NCBI GenBank assembly: GCA_004144345.1
Contig: SEEL01000001.1
Location: 62,001 to 126,000 of the forward strand
DNA length: 64,000 bases
From: Hyphomicrobiales bacterium
GTDB lineage: Bacteria; Pseudomonadota; Alphaproteobacteria; Rhizobiales; Devosiaceae
Reading direction: 5' to 3'
Below are positions 8,900-17,014 of the stretch, one piece after another. The notes below the pieces were generated by a model. The model saw only the letters and a program-made list of their open reading frames with translations, searched no databases and was not told the DNA's origin. The position numbers and the translations under genes are program-made. Each line of letters begins with the position of its first letter. Positions within the stretch are counted from its first letter, which is position 1.

Positions 8900-9913
8900 A
8901 TGCCGACAATCGACGACGTCTCAAAACGAGCCGGCGTCTCGCGATCCACCGTGTCACGGCTGATCGCGGGAAGCGGCTACGTATCCGAGACGGCCAGGAG
9001 CGCCGTGGAGGCTGCGATACGCGAGCTCGGCTACCGGCCGAACACGCTGGCGCAGGCCCTTCGCTCGAACCGGTCGAACATGATTGGCGCCGTGGTGGTC
9101 GACGTCGGTACGAACTACTTCGCCAACATGGTCTATGGCATGCAGCGCATCTGCCGCGGGGCCGGCAAGTCGCTGATGATCTCGTCAGGCTATGCCGACC
9201 AGGACGAGGAAGCGCGGGCCATCATCGAGCTGATAGACCGCTCCTGCGACGGCATCGTGCTCTATCTCGAAAAGCCGCTGAGGGCCGATGTCGCCGACAT
9301 GCTGCGGCGCGCCAACATCCCGGTGGTGATGATCGGGCGTGAGAGTTCGTCGGTGGCACAGGGCATTGTGCTGCTCGACAATGTGGGTGGAGCCGCGACG
9401 GCGATCCGGTTCCTCCTCGACCGCGGTCACCGCAAGATTGTGCACCTCACCGGCCAGGCTGAGTTCGGCGATACGGTGGCCCGCCTCGAAGGCGTGCGCA
9501 TCGGCCTCGAATCGTTCGGCCTTTCCGGCGACGACGTGCATGTCGTGCAGGGCAATTACTCCGAAGAGTTCGGCTACAAGGCGACGACCGATCTGCTCAA
9601 CCAGGGCGTCGAGTTCACCGCGATCTTTGCCGGCGACGACGACATGGCGGCGGGCGTGCTGATGGCGCTGCGTCATGCCGGCAAGCACGTGCCCGATGAC
9701 GTGTCGGTCATCGGCTTCGACGACACCTTCCACGCCAAGCATTTGTGGCCGCCGCTGACGACGATCCGCCAGCCGGTCGACACGCTTGGCCATGCAGCGA
9801 TCGAACAGCTGCTCAAGCTCATGGGCGAGCCCGAAGCGGCGCCGCTCCGTACAGTCATTGGCACAAGCCTGGTGCGACGCGAGAGCGTCGGCTGGGGTGG
9901 TGCGCAACCATAG
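8900..9913 (+). CDS. LacI-family transcriptional regulator
   Basis: A 337-residue LacI/GalR repressor of standard length. The N-terminal helix-turn-helix (residues 3-22, TIDDVSKRAGVSRSTVSRLI) is followed by the hinge helix region and a periplasmic-binding-like sensor domain. The ATG at 8900 is preceded by AGGGAGG; the reading frame continues upstream but the HTH begins right after this codon. It is the first gene of a rightward island with two ABC transporters and three enzymes, so it is the natural candidate to sense the imported sugar or a derivative and control the whole set. Confidence 0.93.
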   Translation: MPTIDDVSKRAGVSRSTVSRLIAGSGYVSETARSAVEAAIRELGYRPNTLAQALRSNRSNMIGAVVVDVGTNYFANMVYGMQRICRGAGKSLMISSGYADQDEEARAIIELIDRSCDGIVLYLEKPLRADVADMLRRANIPVVMIGRESSSVAQGIVLLDNVGGAATAIRFLLDRGHRKIVHLTGQAEFGDTVARLEGVRIGLESFGLSGDDVHVVQGNYSEEFGYKATTDLLNQGVEFTAIFAGDDDMAAGVLMALRHAGKHVPDDVSVIGFDDTFHAKHLWPPLTTIRQPVDTLGHAAIEQLLKLMGEPEAAPLRTVIGTSLVRRESVGWGGAQP

Positions 9914-9940
9914 AGGGGAGAGGAGGAAGAGCGTTCTAGG

Positions 9941-9993
9941 TGCCGGCAATATTGCAGCCGGCAAGGGAGAGAACGGCTCCGCAAATCGGAGCC
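9941..9993 (+). promoter_or_regulatory. Structured leader with two perfect hairpins before the transporter operon
   Basis: Two inverted repeats precede the solute-binding protein gene. TGCCGGC (9941-9947) pairs with GCCGGCA (9957-9963) and encloses the palindrome GCAATATTGC (9946-9955). GGCTCCG (9975-9981) pairs with CGGAGCC (9987-9993). Either could be an operator or a leader structure. No poly-T follows, so a simple terminator is unlikely. Confidence 0.4.
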
Positions 9994-10047
9994 AGAACGA
10001 AAACGTCTGATCATGCCCGGGAGAGGGCGATCGACCAGGAGGACACT

Positions 10048-11730
10048 ATGAAGATGAGGACTATGACCGCGCTGGGCAGCTTGACGCTGGCTCTCGCGCT
10101 CACCGCGCCCGTCATGGCGCAGGAGGAAGTTATCCTCCGTCTGCTGCCTGCTCACACCGACGCGATGGTGGAAAACTACAATCCCAACAGCCCCGGACCG
10201 GGCGCCCAGCAGCGTACCCGCGACTTCACCTATGAGCCGTTGTGGATCGACAATGTGTGGCATCCCGGCGTGAGCGAAGAAGCGCTCGCCGTCTCGTGGG
10301 AAGTGGGTGCCGACCTCAAATCCGTCACCTACAAGCTGCGCGAAGGCGTCAAGTGGAGCGACGGCGAGGACTTCAACGCCGACGACGTGGTGTTCAGCTT
10401 CGACTACGCCAAGGCGAACCCGGACTACCCGATGGGTATCGACGTCTACAATGGCGAGTCCGGCAATGTGACGTCGGCCGAAAAGATCGACGACTACACC
10501 GTCAAGTTCAACCTCAACGAACCCGACGCGCTGGCCCGCTATGGCCTCAATGGCCTCTACCCGCTGCCCGAGCACGTCTGGAAGGACGTGACCGACCCCA
10601 AGACCTTCGCCAACACCACGCCGGTTGCGACCGGCCCGTGGACTGCACCGCGCAACTTCTCGCGTAACGGCTACGACATGTGCCGCAACGAGCTGTTCCG
10701 CGGCAATGCCGACAATGCGATCGACTGCCTGCGCTTCCCGCAGATGAACGGCAACGAGCAGACCGTGGCCGCCATCTCGGCCGGCGATCTCGACTGGCTC
10801 GGCGACGGCCTCACCGATCCGGACGTGACGTTCCTGCCGCAGTCGGAGTTCAACAATTACTGGCTCCCGGCCGGTTCTGACGTGAACCTCCAGCTCAACA
10901 CGACCAAGGCGCCGTTCAACAACCTCGCCTTCCGTCAGGCCATCTCGGTGGCTACCGACCGCCAGACCCTGCTCGACATCTCGACCTTCGGCCTGACGAC
11001 GGCGACGAAGTTCCCCATCGGCACCGGTGAAATGTACTCCACCTGGTACGATGAAGCGGCTCTCGCGCCCTACACCTGGCTGATGGAATACAACCCCGAC
11101 AAGGCCAAGGAGCTGCTCGACGGAGCTGGCTTCGTCGACAAGGACGGCGACGGCTGGCGCGACAATCCCGATGGCACCCCGATCAGCTTCGGCATCTCGA
11201 TGCCGTCCGGCTGGACCGACTGGGTGAACTCGGGCCAGACGGTTGCCGAGAACCTCCAGGACATCGGCATCAACGCCTCGCTCAAGACGATGGACCAGGG
11301 CGCCTGGTTTGACGCCGTGCCGCGTGGCGACTTCGACGTGTACGTCATGTGGACCAATGGCGGTCCGACGCCGTACAACCAGTATCAGCCGATGTTCAAC
11401 CCGCGCCTGATGGTGTCGGGCCAGATCGACTTCCAGTCGATGCATCAGCTGCCGATCCCGGCCATCGTTGAGGCTCTCGACAAGTTCAAGAGCACGGCCG
11501 ATCTCGACGCGCAGAAGGCTGCGCTGACCGACGTGCACAAGCTGGTGGCCGAGAATGTGCCGGTGGTGTCGCTGTTCGCGAACCCGATCTGGTACGAGTA
11601 CTCGACCCGCCGCTTCACCGGCTGGGTGACCGAAGAGAACCCCTTCGTTCGTCCGCAGGTGCATGACGGCAACCGCGAGCGCGTGCTGCACGCCCTGGCG
11701 CTGAAGCCCATCGACGGCGCCAAGTTCTAA
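10048..11730 (+). CDS. ABC transporter substrate-binding protein, family 5
   Basis: A 560-residue periplasmic binding protein. The start ATG follows CAGGAGGACACT. The Sec signal peptide (MKMRTMTALG..., hydrophobic core, cleavage near VMAQ) spans about 25 residues. Family features are LREGVKWSDGEDFNADDVVF and repeated aromatic sugar/peptide-contact positions. It delivers substrate to the DppBC-type permease and ATPases encoded directly downstream. Similar proteins in sugar loci bind oligosaccharides, and the glycosidase gene further down the island makes that plausible here. A strong hairpin separates it from the permease genes. Confidence 0.92.
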   Translation: MKMRTMTALGSLTLALALTAPVMAQEEVILRLLPAHTDAMVENYNPNSPGPGAQQRTRDFTYEPLWIDNVWHPGVSEEALAVSWEVGADLKSVTYKLREGVKWSDGEDFNADDVVFSFDYAKANPDYPMGIDVYNGESGNVTSAEKIDDYTVKFNLNEPDALARYGLNGLYPLPEHVWKDVTDPKTFANTTPVATGPWTAPRNFSRNGYDMCRNELFRGNADNAIDCLRFPQMNGNEQTVAAISAGDLDWLGDGLTDPDVTFLPQSEFNNYWLPAGSDVNLQLNTTKAPFNNLAFRQAISVATDRQTLLDISTFGLTTATKFPIGTGEMYSTWYDEAALAPYTWLMEYNPDKAKELLDGAGFVDKDGDGWRDNPDGTPISFGISMPSGWTDWVNSGQTVAENLQDIGINASLKTMDQGAWFDAVPRGDFDVYVMWTNGGPTPYNQYQPMFNPRLMVSGQIDFQSMHQLPIPAIVEALDKFKSTADLDAQKAALTDVHKLVAENVPVVSLFANPIWYEYSTRRFTGWVTEENPFVRPQVHDGNRERVLHALALKPIDGAKF

Positions 11731-11742
11731 GCCGACGATCTT

Positions 11743-11770
11743 GGCGGGGCCCCTCCTCCGGGGCTCCGCC
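11743..11770 (+). promoter_or_regulatory. Strong intercistronic hairpin between binding protein and permease genes
   Basis: GGCGGGGCCCC (11743-11753) pairs with GGGGCTCCGCC (11760-11770) with one G-T wobble and a 6-base loop. It lacks a T-run, so it probably stabilises the upstream binding-protein mRNA or partly attenuates the permease genes instead of acting as a full terminator. Confidence 0.55.
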
Positions 11771-11800
11771 ATCCTTGCTGATCCCGAGGGGCCGAGCGTT

Positions 11801-12778
11801 ATGATTTTCCTGGCACGAAGACTCGTCTTCTATTTCGCGGCGTTCGTTCTTGCGATCACCTTCAATTTCCTGATTCCCCGGCTGATGCCCGGCAGCCCGT
11901 CGGACCGCATTATCGCGTCGTTCCAGGGGCGGCTCAGCGAGTCGCAGGTGGCGGCCATCCGCCGATCCTACGGCTTCGACGGCAATCTGTGGGAACAGTA
12001 CATCACCTATGTGCAGAGCGTGTTCCGGCTCGATTTCGGCATCTCGACGGTGCAGTTTCCGGAGCCGACAGCGGCACTGCTGTTTTATGGTGCGCAATGG
12101 ACGCTGGTGCTGGTGGGACTGGCGATTTTCCTCGCCTTCTTCATCGGCAGCTTCATGGGCATTCACGCAGCCTGGAACCGCGGCGGCTTTTTCGACAGCT
12201 TCTTCACGCCCATCAACGTGATGATGAATGCCTTCACGCCGGCCATCGTCGCGCTGCTGCTGTTCTATGCCTTCTCGCTGCAGCTCAAATGGTTTCCGCT
12301 GGGCCGCGCGCATGATCCGAACCTCATGCAGAACTGGTTCGACCTCAAATTCGTGGGCAGCGTCCTCTACCACGCGACGCTGCCGGTGCTCTCGATCCTG
12401 CTGGTGAGCTTCGGCGGCTGGCATCTGGGCATGCGCAACGTGATGATCAATCTGCTCAACGAGGATTTTGTCGTGCTGGCGCGGGCCAAGGGGCTCAGCG
12501 AGAACCGGATCAAGTACCGCTACGTCGCCCGTAACGCCATTCTACCGCAGATCACCTCGCTGGCGCTTTCGATCGGCTTCATGCTGGGCGGCGCGCTGGT
12601 GGTTGAGCAGGTGTTCAACTATCCGGGCCTCGGCAAGTTCACCTTCACGGCGATCGGCGCGCGCGACTATTCCTTCATCCAGGGCCAGTTGCTGCTGCTC
12701 ACCTGTTCGGTGCTGGTGGCCAATCTGGTGTCCGACATTGCCAATGTCATGCTCGATCCACGGCTCAGGGGACGCTGA
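11801..12778 (+). CDS. ABC transporter permease, DppB-type
   Basis: A 325-residue inner-membrane permease. The N-terminal helix begins MIFLARRLVFYFAAF, followed by LIPRLMPGSP, which is diagnostic of DppB/OppB proteins. The cytoplasmic coupling loop is around LARAKGLSENRIKYRYVARNA (starting near residue 227), followed by the NAILPQITSLALSIGFMLGG helix. The ATG at 11801 has GAGGGG upstream. It pairs with the DppC-type permease two bases downstream. Confidence 0.93.
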   Translation: MIFLARRLVFYFAAFVLAITFNFLIPRLMPGSPSDRIIASFQGRLSESQVAAIRRSYGFDGNLWEQYITYVQSVFRLDFGISTVQFPEPTAALLFYGAQWTLVLVGLAIFLAFFIGSFMGIHAAWNRGGFFDSFFTPINVMMNAFTPAIVALLLFYAFSLQLKWFPLGRAHDPNLMQNWFDLKFVGSVLYHATLPVLSILLVSFGGWHLGMRNVMINLLNEDFVVLARAKGLSENRIKYRYVARNAILPQITSLALSIGFMLGGALVVEQVFNYPGLGKFTFTAIGARDYSFIQGQLLLLTCSVLVANLVSDIANVMLDPRLRGR

Positions 12779-12780
12779 CC

Positions 12781-13815
12781 ATGAGTGACCTCACGCATAC
12801 CCAGCCCTTCGCGCTACGCGCCGAGAGTGCCTCGGAATTCGCGTCACGCGCGCCCGACCATGTCGAACTGATGCGCGAACTGGGCGTCCGGCCACGGCCG
12901 GGCTGGACCTCGCGCCTGCCACCCGGCCTCGCTTCGTTCGTCACCAATGGCAAGGGAATGGCGGGCGTTGTCATCCTCCTGGTGCTGGTGCTGATGTCGG
13001 CGTTTGCGCCGCTGCTCAGCGACTACAACCCGAACCGGCGGGCGGGCAAACCGCATGTGCAGCCGGGCTATGAGCATGTGCTGGGCACAACGCGGCTGGG
13101 CAAGGATGTGTTCACGCAGCTGGTCTATGGCGGCCGCGTCAGCCTTGGCGTTGGCCTCGGCGCCGGCGCCTTCGCCGCCGTGATCGGGCTCGCGCTGGGG
13201 ATCTCGGCCGGCTATTTCGGCGGCCGCGTCGACGACATCATCACCTTCTTCGTCAATGTGGTGCTGGTCCTACCGGGGTTACCCCTCATCATCGTGATCG
13301 CAACCATGGTGGAGGCGGCAAGTCCGATGGTGATCGGCCTTGTCCTTGCCCTCACCGGCTGGGGGTGGTCGGCGCGAACGATCCGAACGCAGACGCTGTC
13401 GCTGCGCACGCGGGAATTCGTCACCTCGGCGGAGCTGCTGGGTGAGCGGAAGTGGCGGATCATCCTGGTCGAGATCTTCCCCAACATGCTGAGCTTTTTC
13501 GTCGGCGGGCTGGTGCTCGGCACCATCGCCGCGATCCTCGCGGAGGCGGCGCTGGAGTTCATCGGGCTGGGCGATCCCAATGCGGTCACCTGGGGCACCA
13601 TGCTGTTCTGGGCGCAGAACAACCTCGCCCTGCAATCGGGCGCGTGGTGGGAAGTCTGGCCGCCCTGCATCGCCATCATGCTGACGGGCGCGGCACTGGT
13701 GCTGATCAATTTCGCGGTAGACGAGATCACCAATCCGCAGCTCAAGGCGTCGCGCAAGATCGGCCGGATCAAGCGCTTCCTCACCCGTCGTGGAAGGGGT
13801 GCCGATGTCTTCTGA
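12781..13815 (+). CDS. ABC transporter permease, DppC-type
   Basis: A 344-residue permease with a long cytoplasmic N-terminus (about 60 residues), then the first helix, FAPLLSDYNPNRR and the HVLGTTRLGKDVFTQLVYGGRVSL segment typical of DppC/OppC. The coupling loop is near TLSLRTREFVTSAELLGERKW. Its 3' end overlaps the first ATPase gene by 11 bases. Confidence 0.93.
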   Translation: MSDLTHTQPFALRAESASEFASRAPDHVELMRELGVRPRPGWTSRLPPGLASFVTNGKGMAGVVILLVLVLMSAFAPLLSDYNPNRRAGKPHVQPGYEHVLGTTRLGKDVFTQLVYGGRVSLGVGLGAGAFAAVIGLALGISAGYFGGRVDDIITFFVNVVLVLPGLPLIIVIATMVEAASPMVIGLVLALTGWGWSARTIRTQTLSLRTREFVTSAELLGERKWRIILVEIFPNMLSFFVGGLVLGTIAAILAEAALEFIGLGDPNAVTWGTMLFWAQNNLALQSGAWWEVWPPCIAIMLTGAALVLINFAVDEITNPQLKASRKIGRIKRFLTRRGRGADVF

Positions 13816-14776
13816 TCGTGCATTGCTGGAAGTACGCAATCTGACCGTGGACTATGTGGGCGACAATTCGATCGCCCGCGCCGTCGACGGCATCGACTTC
13901 GACATTCGCGAAGGCGAGGCGTTCGGCCTCGCCGGCGAAAGCGGCTGCGGCAAATCCACGGTGGCGTTCGCGCTGGCGCGGCTGACGCGGTTGCCGGGCC
14001 TGGTCAGCGGCGGCGAGGTGCGGCTCGATGGACAGGACGTGCTGAAGTTCGACAAGGCGCGGCTCAAGGCCTATCGCTGGCGTGAGGTGAGCTTCGTGTT
14101 CCAGTCGGCGATGAATGCGCTGAACCCGGTGATCCCGATCTCGGAGCAGCTCATCGACGTGATGGAGACGCATGAACCGGGACTGAGCAAGGAGGAGGCG
14201 CGCAAGCGCGCCATCGATCTGTTCGATCTCGTCGGCATCCCCCCTGCCCGGCTCGACGAGTTCGCGCACCAGTTCTCGGGCGGCATGCGGCAGCGCATCT
14301 GCATCGCGATCGCGCTGGCGCTGAAGCCGCGGCTGATCATCATGGACGAGCCGACGACGGCGCTCGACGTGGTGGTACAGCGCGACATCATCGAGCAGAT
14401 CGTCGAACTGAAGAACCGGCTCGGCTTCTCGGTGTTGTTCATCACCCATGATCTCGGGCTGATGATCGAGTTCTGCGACCGCATCGGCGTGATGTATTCG
14501 GGCGAACTGGTGGAGGTGGCGCCGTCGGGCTCGATCCTCACCAACCCGCAGCACCCCTATACCAGGGCGCTGGGCAACAGCTTCCCGCCGCTCACCGGAC
14601 CGCGCGTGCGGCTCGAGGGGATTTCGGGCACGCCGCCGCGCCTCACCGATCTGCCACCGGGCTGCCGCTTTGCGCCGCGCTGCCCGCACGCCATGCCGAT
14701 CTGCCACACGCAAGCGCCTGAACTGCGCTTTTATCCGCAGCACCAGAGCGAGGCCGCATGTCACTTGCTGAACTGA
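13805..14776 (+). CDS. ABC transporter ATP-binding protein, DppD-type
   Basis: A 323-residue ATPase. Walker A is GESGCGKST at residues 44-52, the signature is FSGGMRQR and Walker B is LIIMDEP, with the switch histidine in ITHDLG. The C-terminal oligopeptide-transporter extension contains CRFAPRCPHAMPICH, a cysteine cluster that holds an iron-sulfur site in some Dpp ATPases. The ATG at 13805 follows GGAAGGGG; an in-frame ATG 15 bases earlier would place that site inside the gene. It overlaps the next ATPase by 19 bases. Confidence 0.93.
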   Translation: MSSDRALLEVRNLTVDYVGDNSIARAVDGIDFDIREGEAFGLAGESGCGKSTVAFALARLTRLPGLVSGGEVRLDGQDVLKFDKARLKAYRWREVSFVFQSAMNALNPVIPISEQLIDVMETHEPGLSKEEARKRAIDLFDLVGIPPARLDEFAHQFSGGMRQRICIAIALALKPRLIIMDEPTTALDVVVQRDIIEQIVELKNRLGFSVLFITHDLGLMIEFCDRIGVMYSGELVEVAPSGSILTNPQHPYTRALGNSFPPLTGPRVRLEGISGTPPRLTDLPPGCRFAPRCPHAMPICHTQAPELRFYPQHQSEAACHLLN

Positions 14777-15768
14777 ACCCTGCCCCGGCGTCCGACGCCG
14801 CGTCGCCTGCCGCGATCGAGGTGGACAATGTCGACATGGATTTCGGGCTGGGCGGCGCGCTGCTCAACCGCCGCGTGCTGCGGGCGCTATCGGGCGTATC
14901 GCTGCAGCTGACACGCGGCCGGGCGCTGGCGCTGGTGGGCGAATCCGGCTCGGGCAAATCGACCTGCGCGCGCATGGTGGCCGGCGTCTACAAGCCGTCG
15001 CATGGCGAAGTGCGGTTCAAGGGGCAGAACATTGCGCAGATGCGGGGCGCGAGGCTGCAGGCCTATCGCTCGGAAGTGCAGATGGTGTTCCAGGACCCGT
15101 TCGGCTCGCTGAACCCGACGCAGAGCATCGGCTATCATCTGATCCGGCCGCTGAAACTGCATCGGCCGGAGCTGAAGGGCAAAGCGGTGGAAGCGGAAGC
15201 GCTGATGCTGCTCGAAAGCGTCGGCCTCCATCCAGCGATGGACTATTTCAAGCGGCGGCCGCATGAGCTTTCGGGCGGGCAGCGGCAGCGCGTGGCGATC
15301 GCCCGCGCCCTGTCGGTGCATCCGCAGGTGCTGCTGGCGGACGAGCCGACCTCGATGCTCGACGTGTCGGTGCGGCTCGGCATTCTCAATCTGCTCGAGG
15401 ACCTGAAGCAGCAGCGGCAGCTCGCGGCGCTCTACATCACGCATGATATCGCGACGGCGCGCTATTTCGCCGAGGAGACGGCAGTGCTCTATGCCGGCCA
15501 TCTCGTCGAACAGGGGCCGAGCGAGGAGATCACCGACCGGCCGCAGCATCCCTATACGCAGCTGCTGATCGACTCCGTCCCCAACCCGGGGCGCAAGATC
15601 GCGACGGACCGGGCGCGGCGGGCGACGGACATTCCGCTGTGGACGCCCGAGAGCCGGGGCTGCCCGTTCGTGTCGCGCTGCCCGCGGGCGACGGCGGTGT
15701 GCAAGGAGACAATGCCGGGGCCGACGGCGCTTGGCGACAAGCACTGGGTGCGCTGCCACAACCTCTAA
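14758..15768 (+). CDS. ABC transporter ATP-binding protein, DppF-type
   Basis: A 336-residue second ATPase of the dipeptide-type transporter. Walker A is GESGSGKST (61-69), the signature is LSGGQRQRVAIARAL, Walker B is VLLADEP and the switch is ITHDIA. The C-terminal extension again has a cysteine cluster (CPFVSRCPRATAVC). With its partner it drives import by ATP hydrolysis. It is the last gene before a 320-base gap. Confidence 0.93.
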   Translation: MSLAELNPAPASDAASPAAIEVDNVDMDFGLGGALLNRRVLRALSGVSLQLTRGRALALVGESGSGKSTCARMVAGVYKPSHGEVRFKGQNIAQMRGARLQAYRSEVQMVFQDPFGSLNPTQSIGYHLIRPLKLHRPELKGKAVEAEALMLLESVGLHPAMDYFKRRPHELSGGQRQRVAIARALSVHPQVLLADEPTSMLDVSVRLGILNLLEDLKQQRQLAALYITHDIATARYFAEETAVLYAGHLVEQGPSEEITDRPQHPYTQLLIDSVPNPGRKIATDRARRATDIPLWTPESRGCPFVSRCPRATAVCKETMPGPTALGDKHWVRCHNL

Positions 15769-16088
15769 GCCACGCACCCCGTTGACAGTTCGGCGAAATG
15801 AGACAAGCATCGGCATTCTGTGAGGGAATAATCCCCCAGGATCGGCCGGAGACACGTAATGGGCGGGGTTCACCCCCTGAGCCCAGCCGGGGTAAGCGGT
15901 AAAGCGTGCGCTACGCGCAACATCTGTGGCTGGACCGTCTAACCAACCGCCACTGCTTGTTGCGACCTTCTGAGAGACCCGAGCAGGTTTCAACCGTGCG
16001 GTCCCGGTTGATGGCGAAGGCTCCTAAGCTGCCATTTCCAGCCGCACATCAAGGCCCCGACAGAGGGCCGGATGCTGGGAGGCTGCTC
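15769..16088. other. Intergenic gap before the PhyH gene, with a possible promoter
   Basis: About 320 bases without a supported gene. A consensus TTGACA lies at 15782-15787 with only a weak -10 candidate (AAGCAT, 15805-15810). A small GGGG-TTCA-CCCC hairpin lies near 15867. TGCGC-TAC-GCGCA at 15907-15919 is a short inverted repeat. The gap may carry a separate promoter for the enzyme and second-transporter half of the island. Confidence 0.35.
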
Positions 16089-16955
16089 GTGAACGAGCAT
16101 GTGGCTCAAGTGCGGGCCTGTAGCGACATGGAGGAGTACCTGTTCGATCTGAACGGGTATCTGATCCTGCGCAACGCGCTGACGCCCGCCCAGGTGGCCG
16201 CCTGCAACCACACCTATGACGAGCTCGATGCCGCCAATGTCGAAGGCCGTGGCTGGCACGGCAATGTGGTGGTGCACAATTCGGGGCGGCAGGAAGGACT
16301 GATCTTCCAGCAGCTCTATGAGGCCGGTCCGGTGTGGGAGGAACTGCTCGACCACCCGTCTTGGTACGGCAAGGCGATCCATTTCATCGGCACCGATGAT
16401 CCCGAGAATTTCGACGGCCATCACGGACCGGCCTTCATCGACGAGTGCTTTGGCACGATCCGCGGGCCGGGTGGCGCGCAGCGCCTGCATTCGGGCGGGC
16501 ATGTGGGGACAATCCGCACCCAGTTCCGCTACCACGCCGGCAAGTTCCATTGCGGGCAGATCAACGTCTTGATGGCGTTCAACGACATCGGGCCGGGCGA
16601 CGGCGCGACGATGGTGATCCCCGGCTCCCACAAATCCAACATCCGCCACCCGCAGACGGTGGCGATGGAGAAGCGCGGGGAGGAAGTGTCGGTCGATGGC
16701 GTCGAGGGGGCGATCGAGTGCCACCTCAAGGCGGGCGACGCGCTGCTGTTCGTCGACGCCATCGCGCATGGCTCGGCGCGACGCACCAATCCCGGTCAGC
16801 GCCGCATTGCGGTCTATCGCTACGGGCCGAGCTGGGGGCACTTCCGCCTGCCCTACCGGCCGAGCCCGGAATTGCTCGAACGGCTGACGCCCCGGCGGCG
16901 CAGCCTCGTCTATCCGCATGGCAAAGAGGTGCTGCCCCCTGGCCGGGCAGCCTGA
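16089..16955 (+). CDS. Phytanoyl-CoA dioxygenase (PhyH)-family protein
   Basis: A 288-residue member of the PhyH branch of iron(II)/2-oxoglutarate oxygenases. GTG at 16089 was chosen because GGGAGG lies six bases upstream; the frame is open further 5'. The typical core GPGDGATMVIPGSHKSN is at residues 168-184, and AHGSARRTNPGQRRI near 226-240 supplies the distal histidine (H227) and the 2-oxoglutarate-binding arginine region. I do not see a clear HxD/E pair; the expected region reads LHSGGH (H134, H138). It may hydroxylate a small substrate or may not use the standard metal triad. It sits directly before the glycosidase gene. Confidence 0.8.
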   Translation: MNEHVAQVRACSDMEEYLFDLNGYLILRNALTPAQVAACNHTYDELDAANVEGRGWHGNVVVHNSGRQEGLIFQQLYEAGPVWEELLDHPSWYGKAIHFIGTDDPENFDGHHGPAFIDECFGTIRGPGGAQRLHSGGHVGTIRTQFRYHAGKFHCGQINVLMAFNDIGPGDGATMVIPGSHKSNIRHPQTVAMEKRGEEVSVDGVEGAIECHLKAGDALLFVDAIAHGSARRTNPGQRRIAVYRYGPSWGHFRLPYRPSPELLERLTPRRRSLVYPHGKEVLPPGRAA

Positions 16956-17014
16956 CGACAAGTCGAACGATCGGGCGCCGGTGGCGTTCGCAGGATTTGG
17001 AGGTACGTAACGCA

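Noticed and set aside
11743-11770. Hairpin considered as an intrinsic terminator
   Set aside because: No T-run follows and the same operon's permease genes continue downstream.
9673-11772. 699-codon minus-strand frame across the family 5 binding protein gene
   Set aside because: Antisense shadow; composition is typical of complement frames in high-GC genes.
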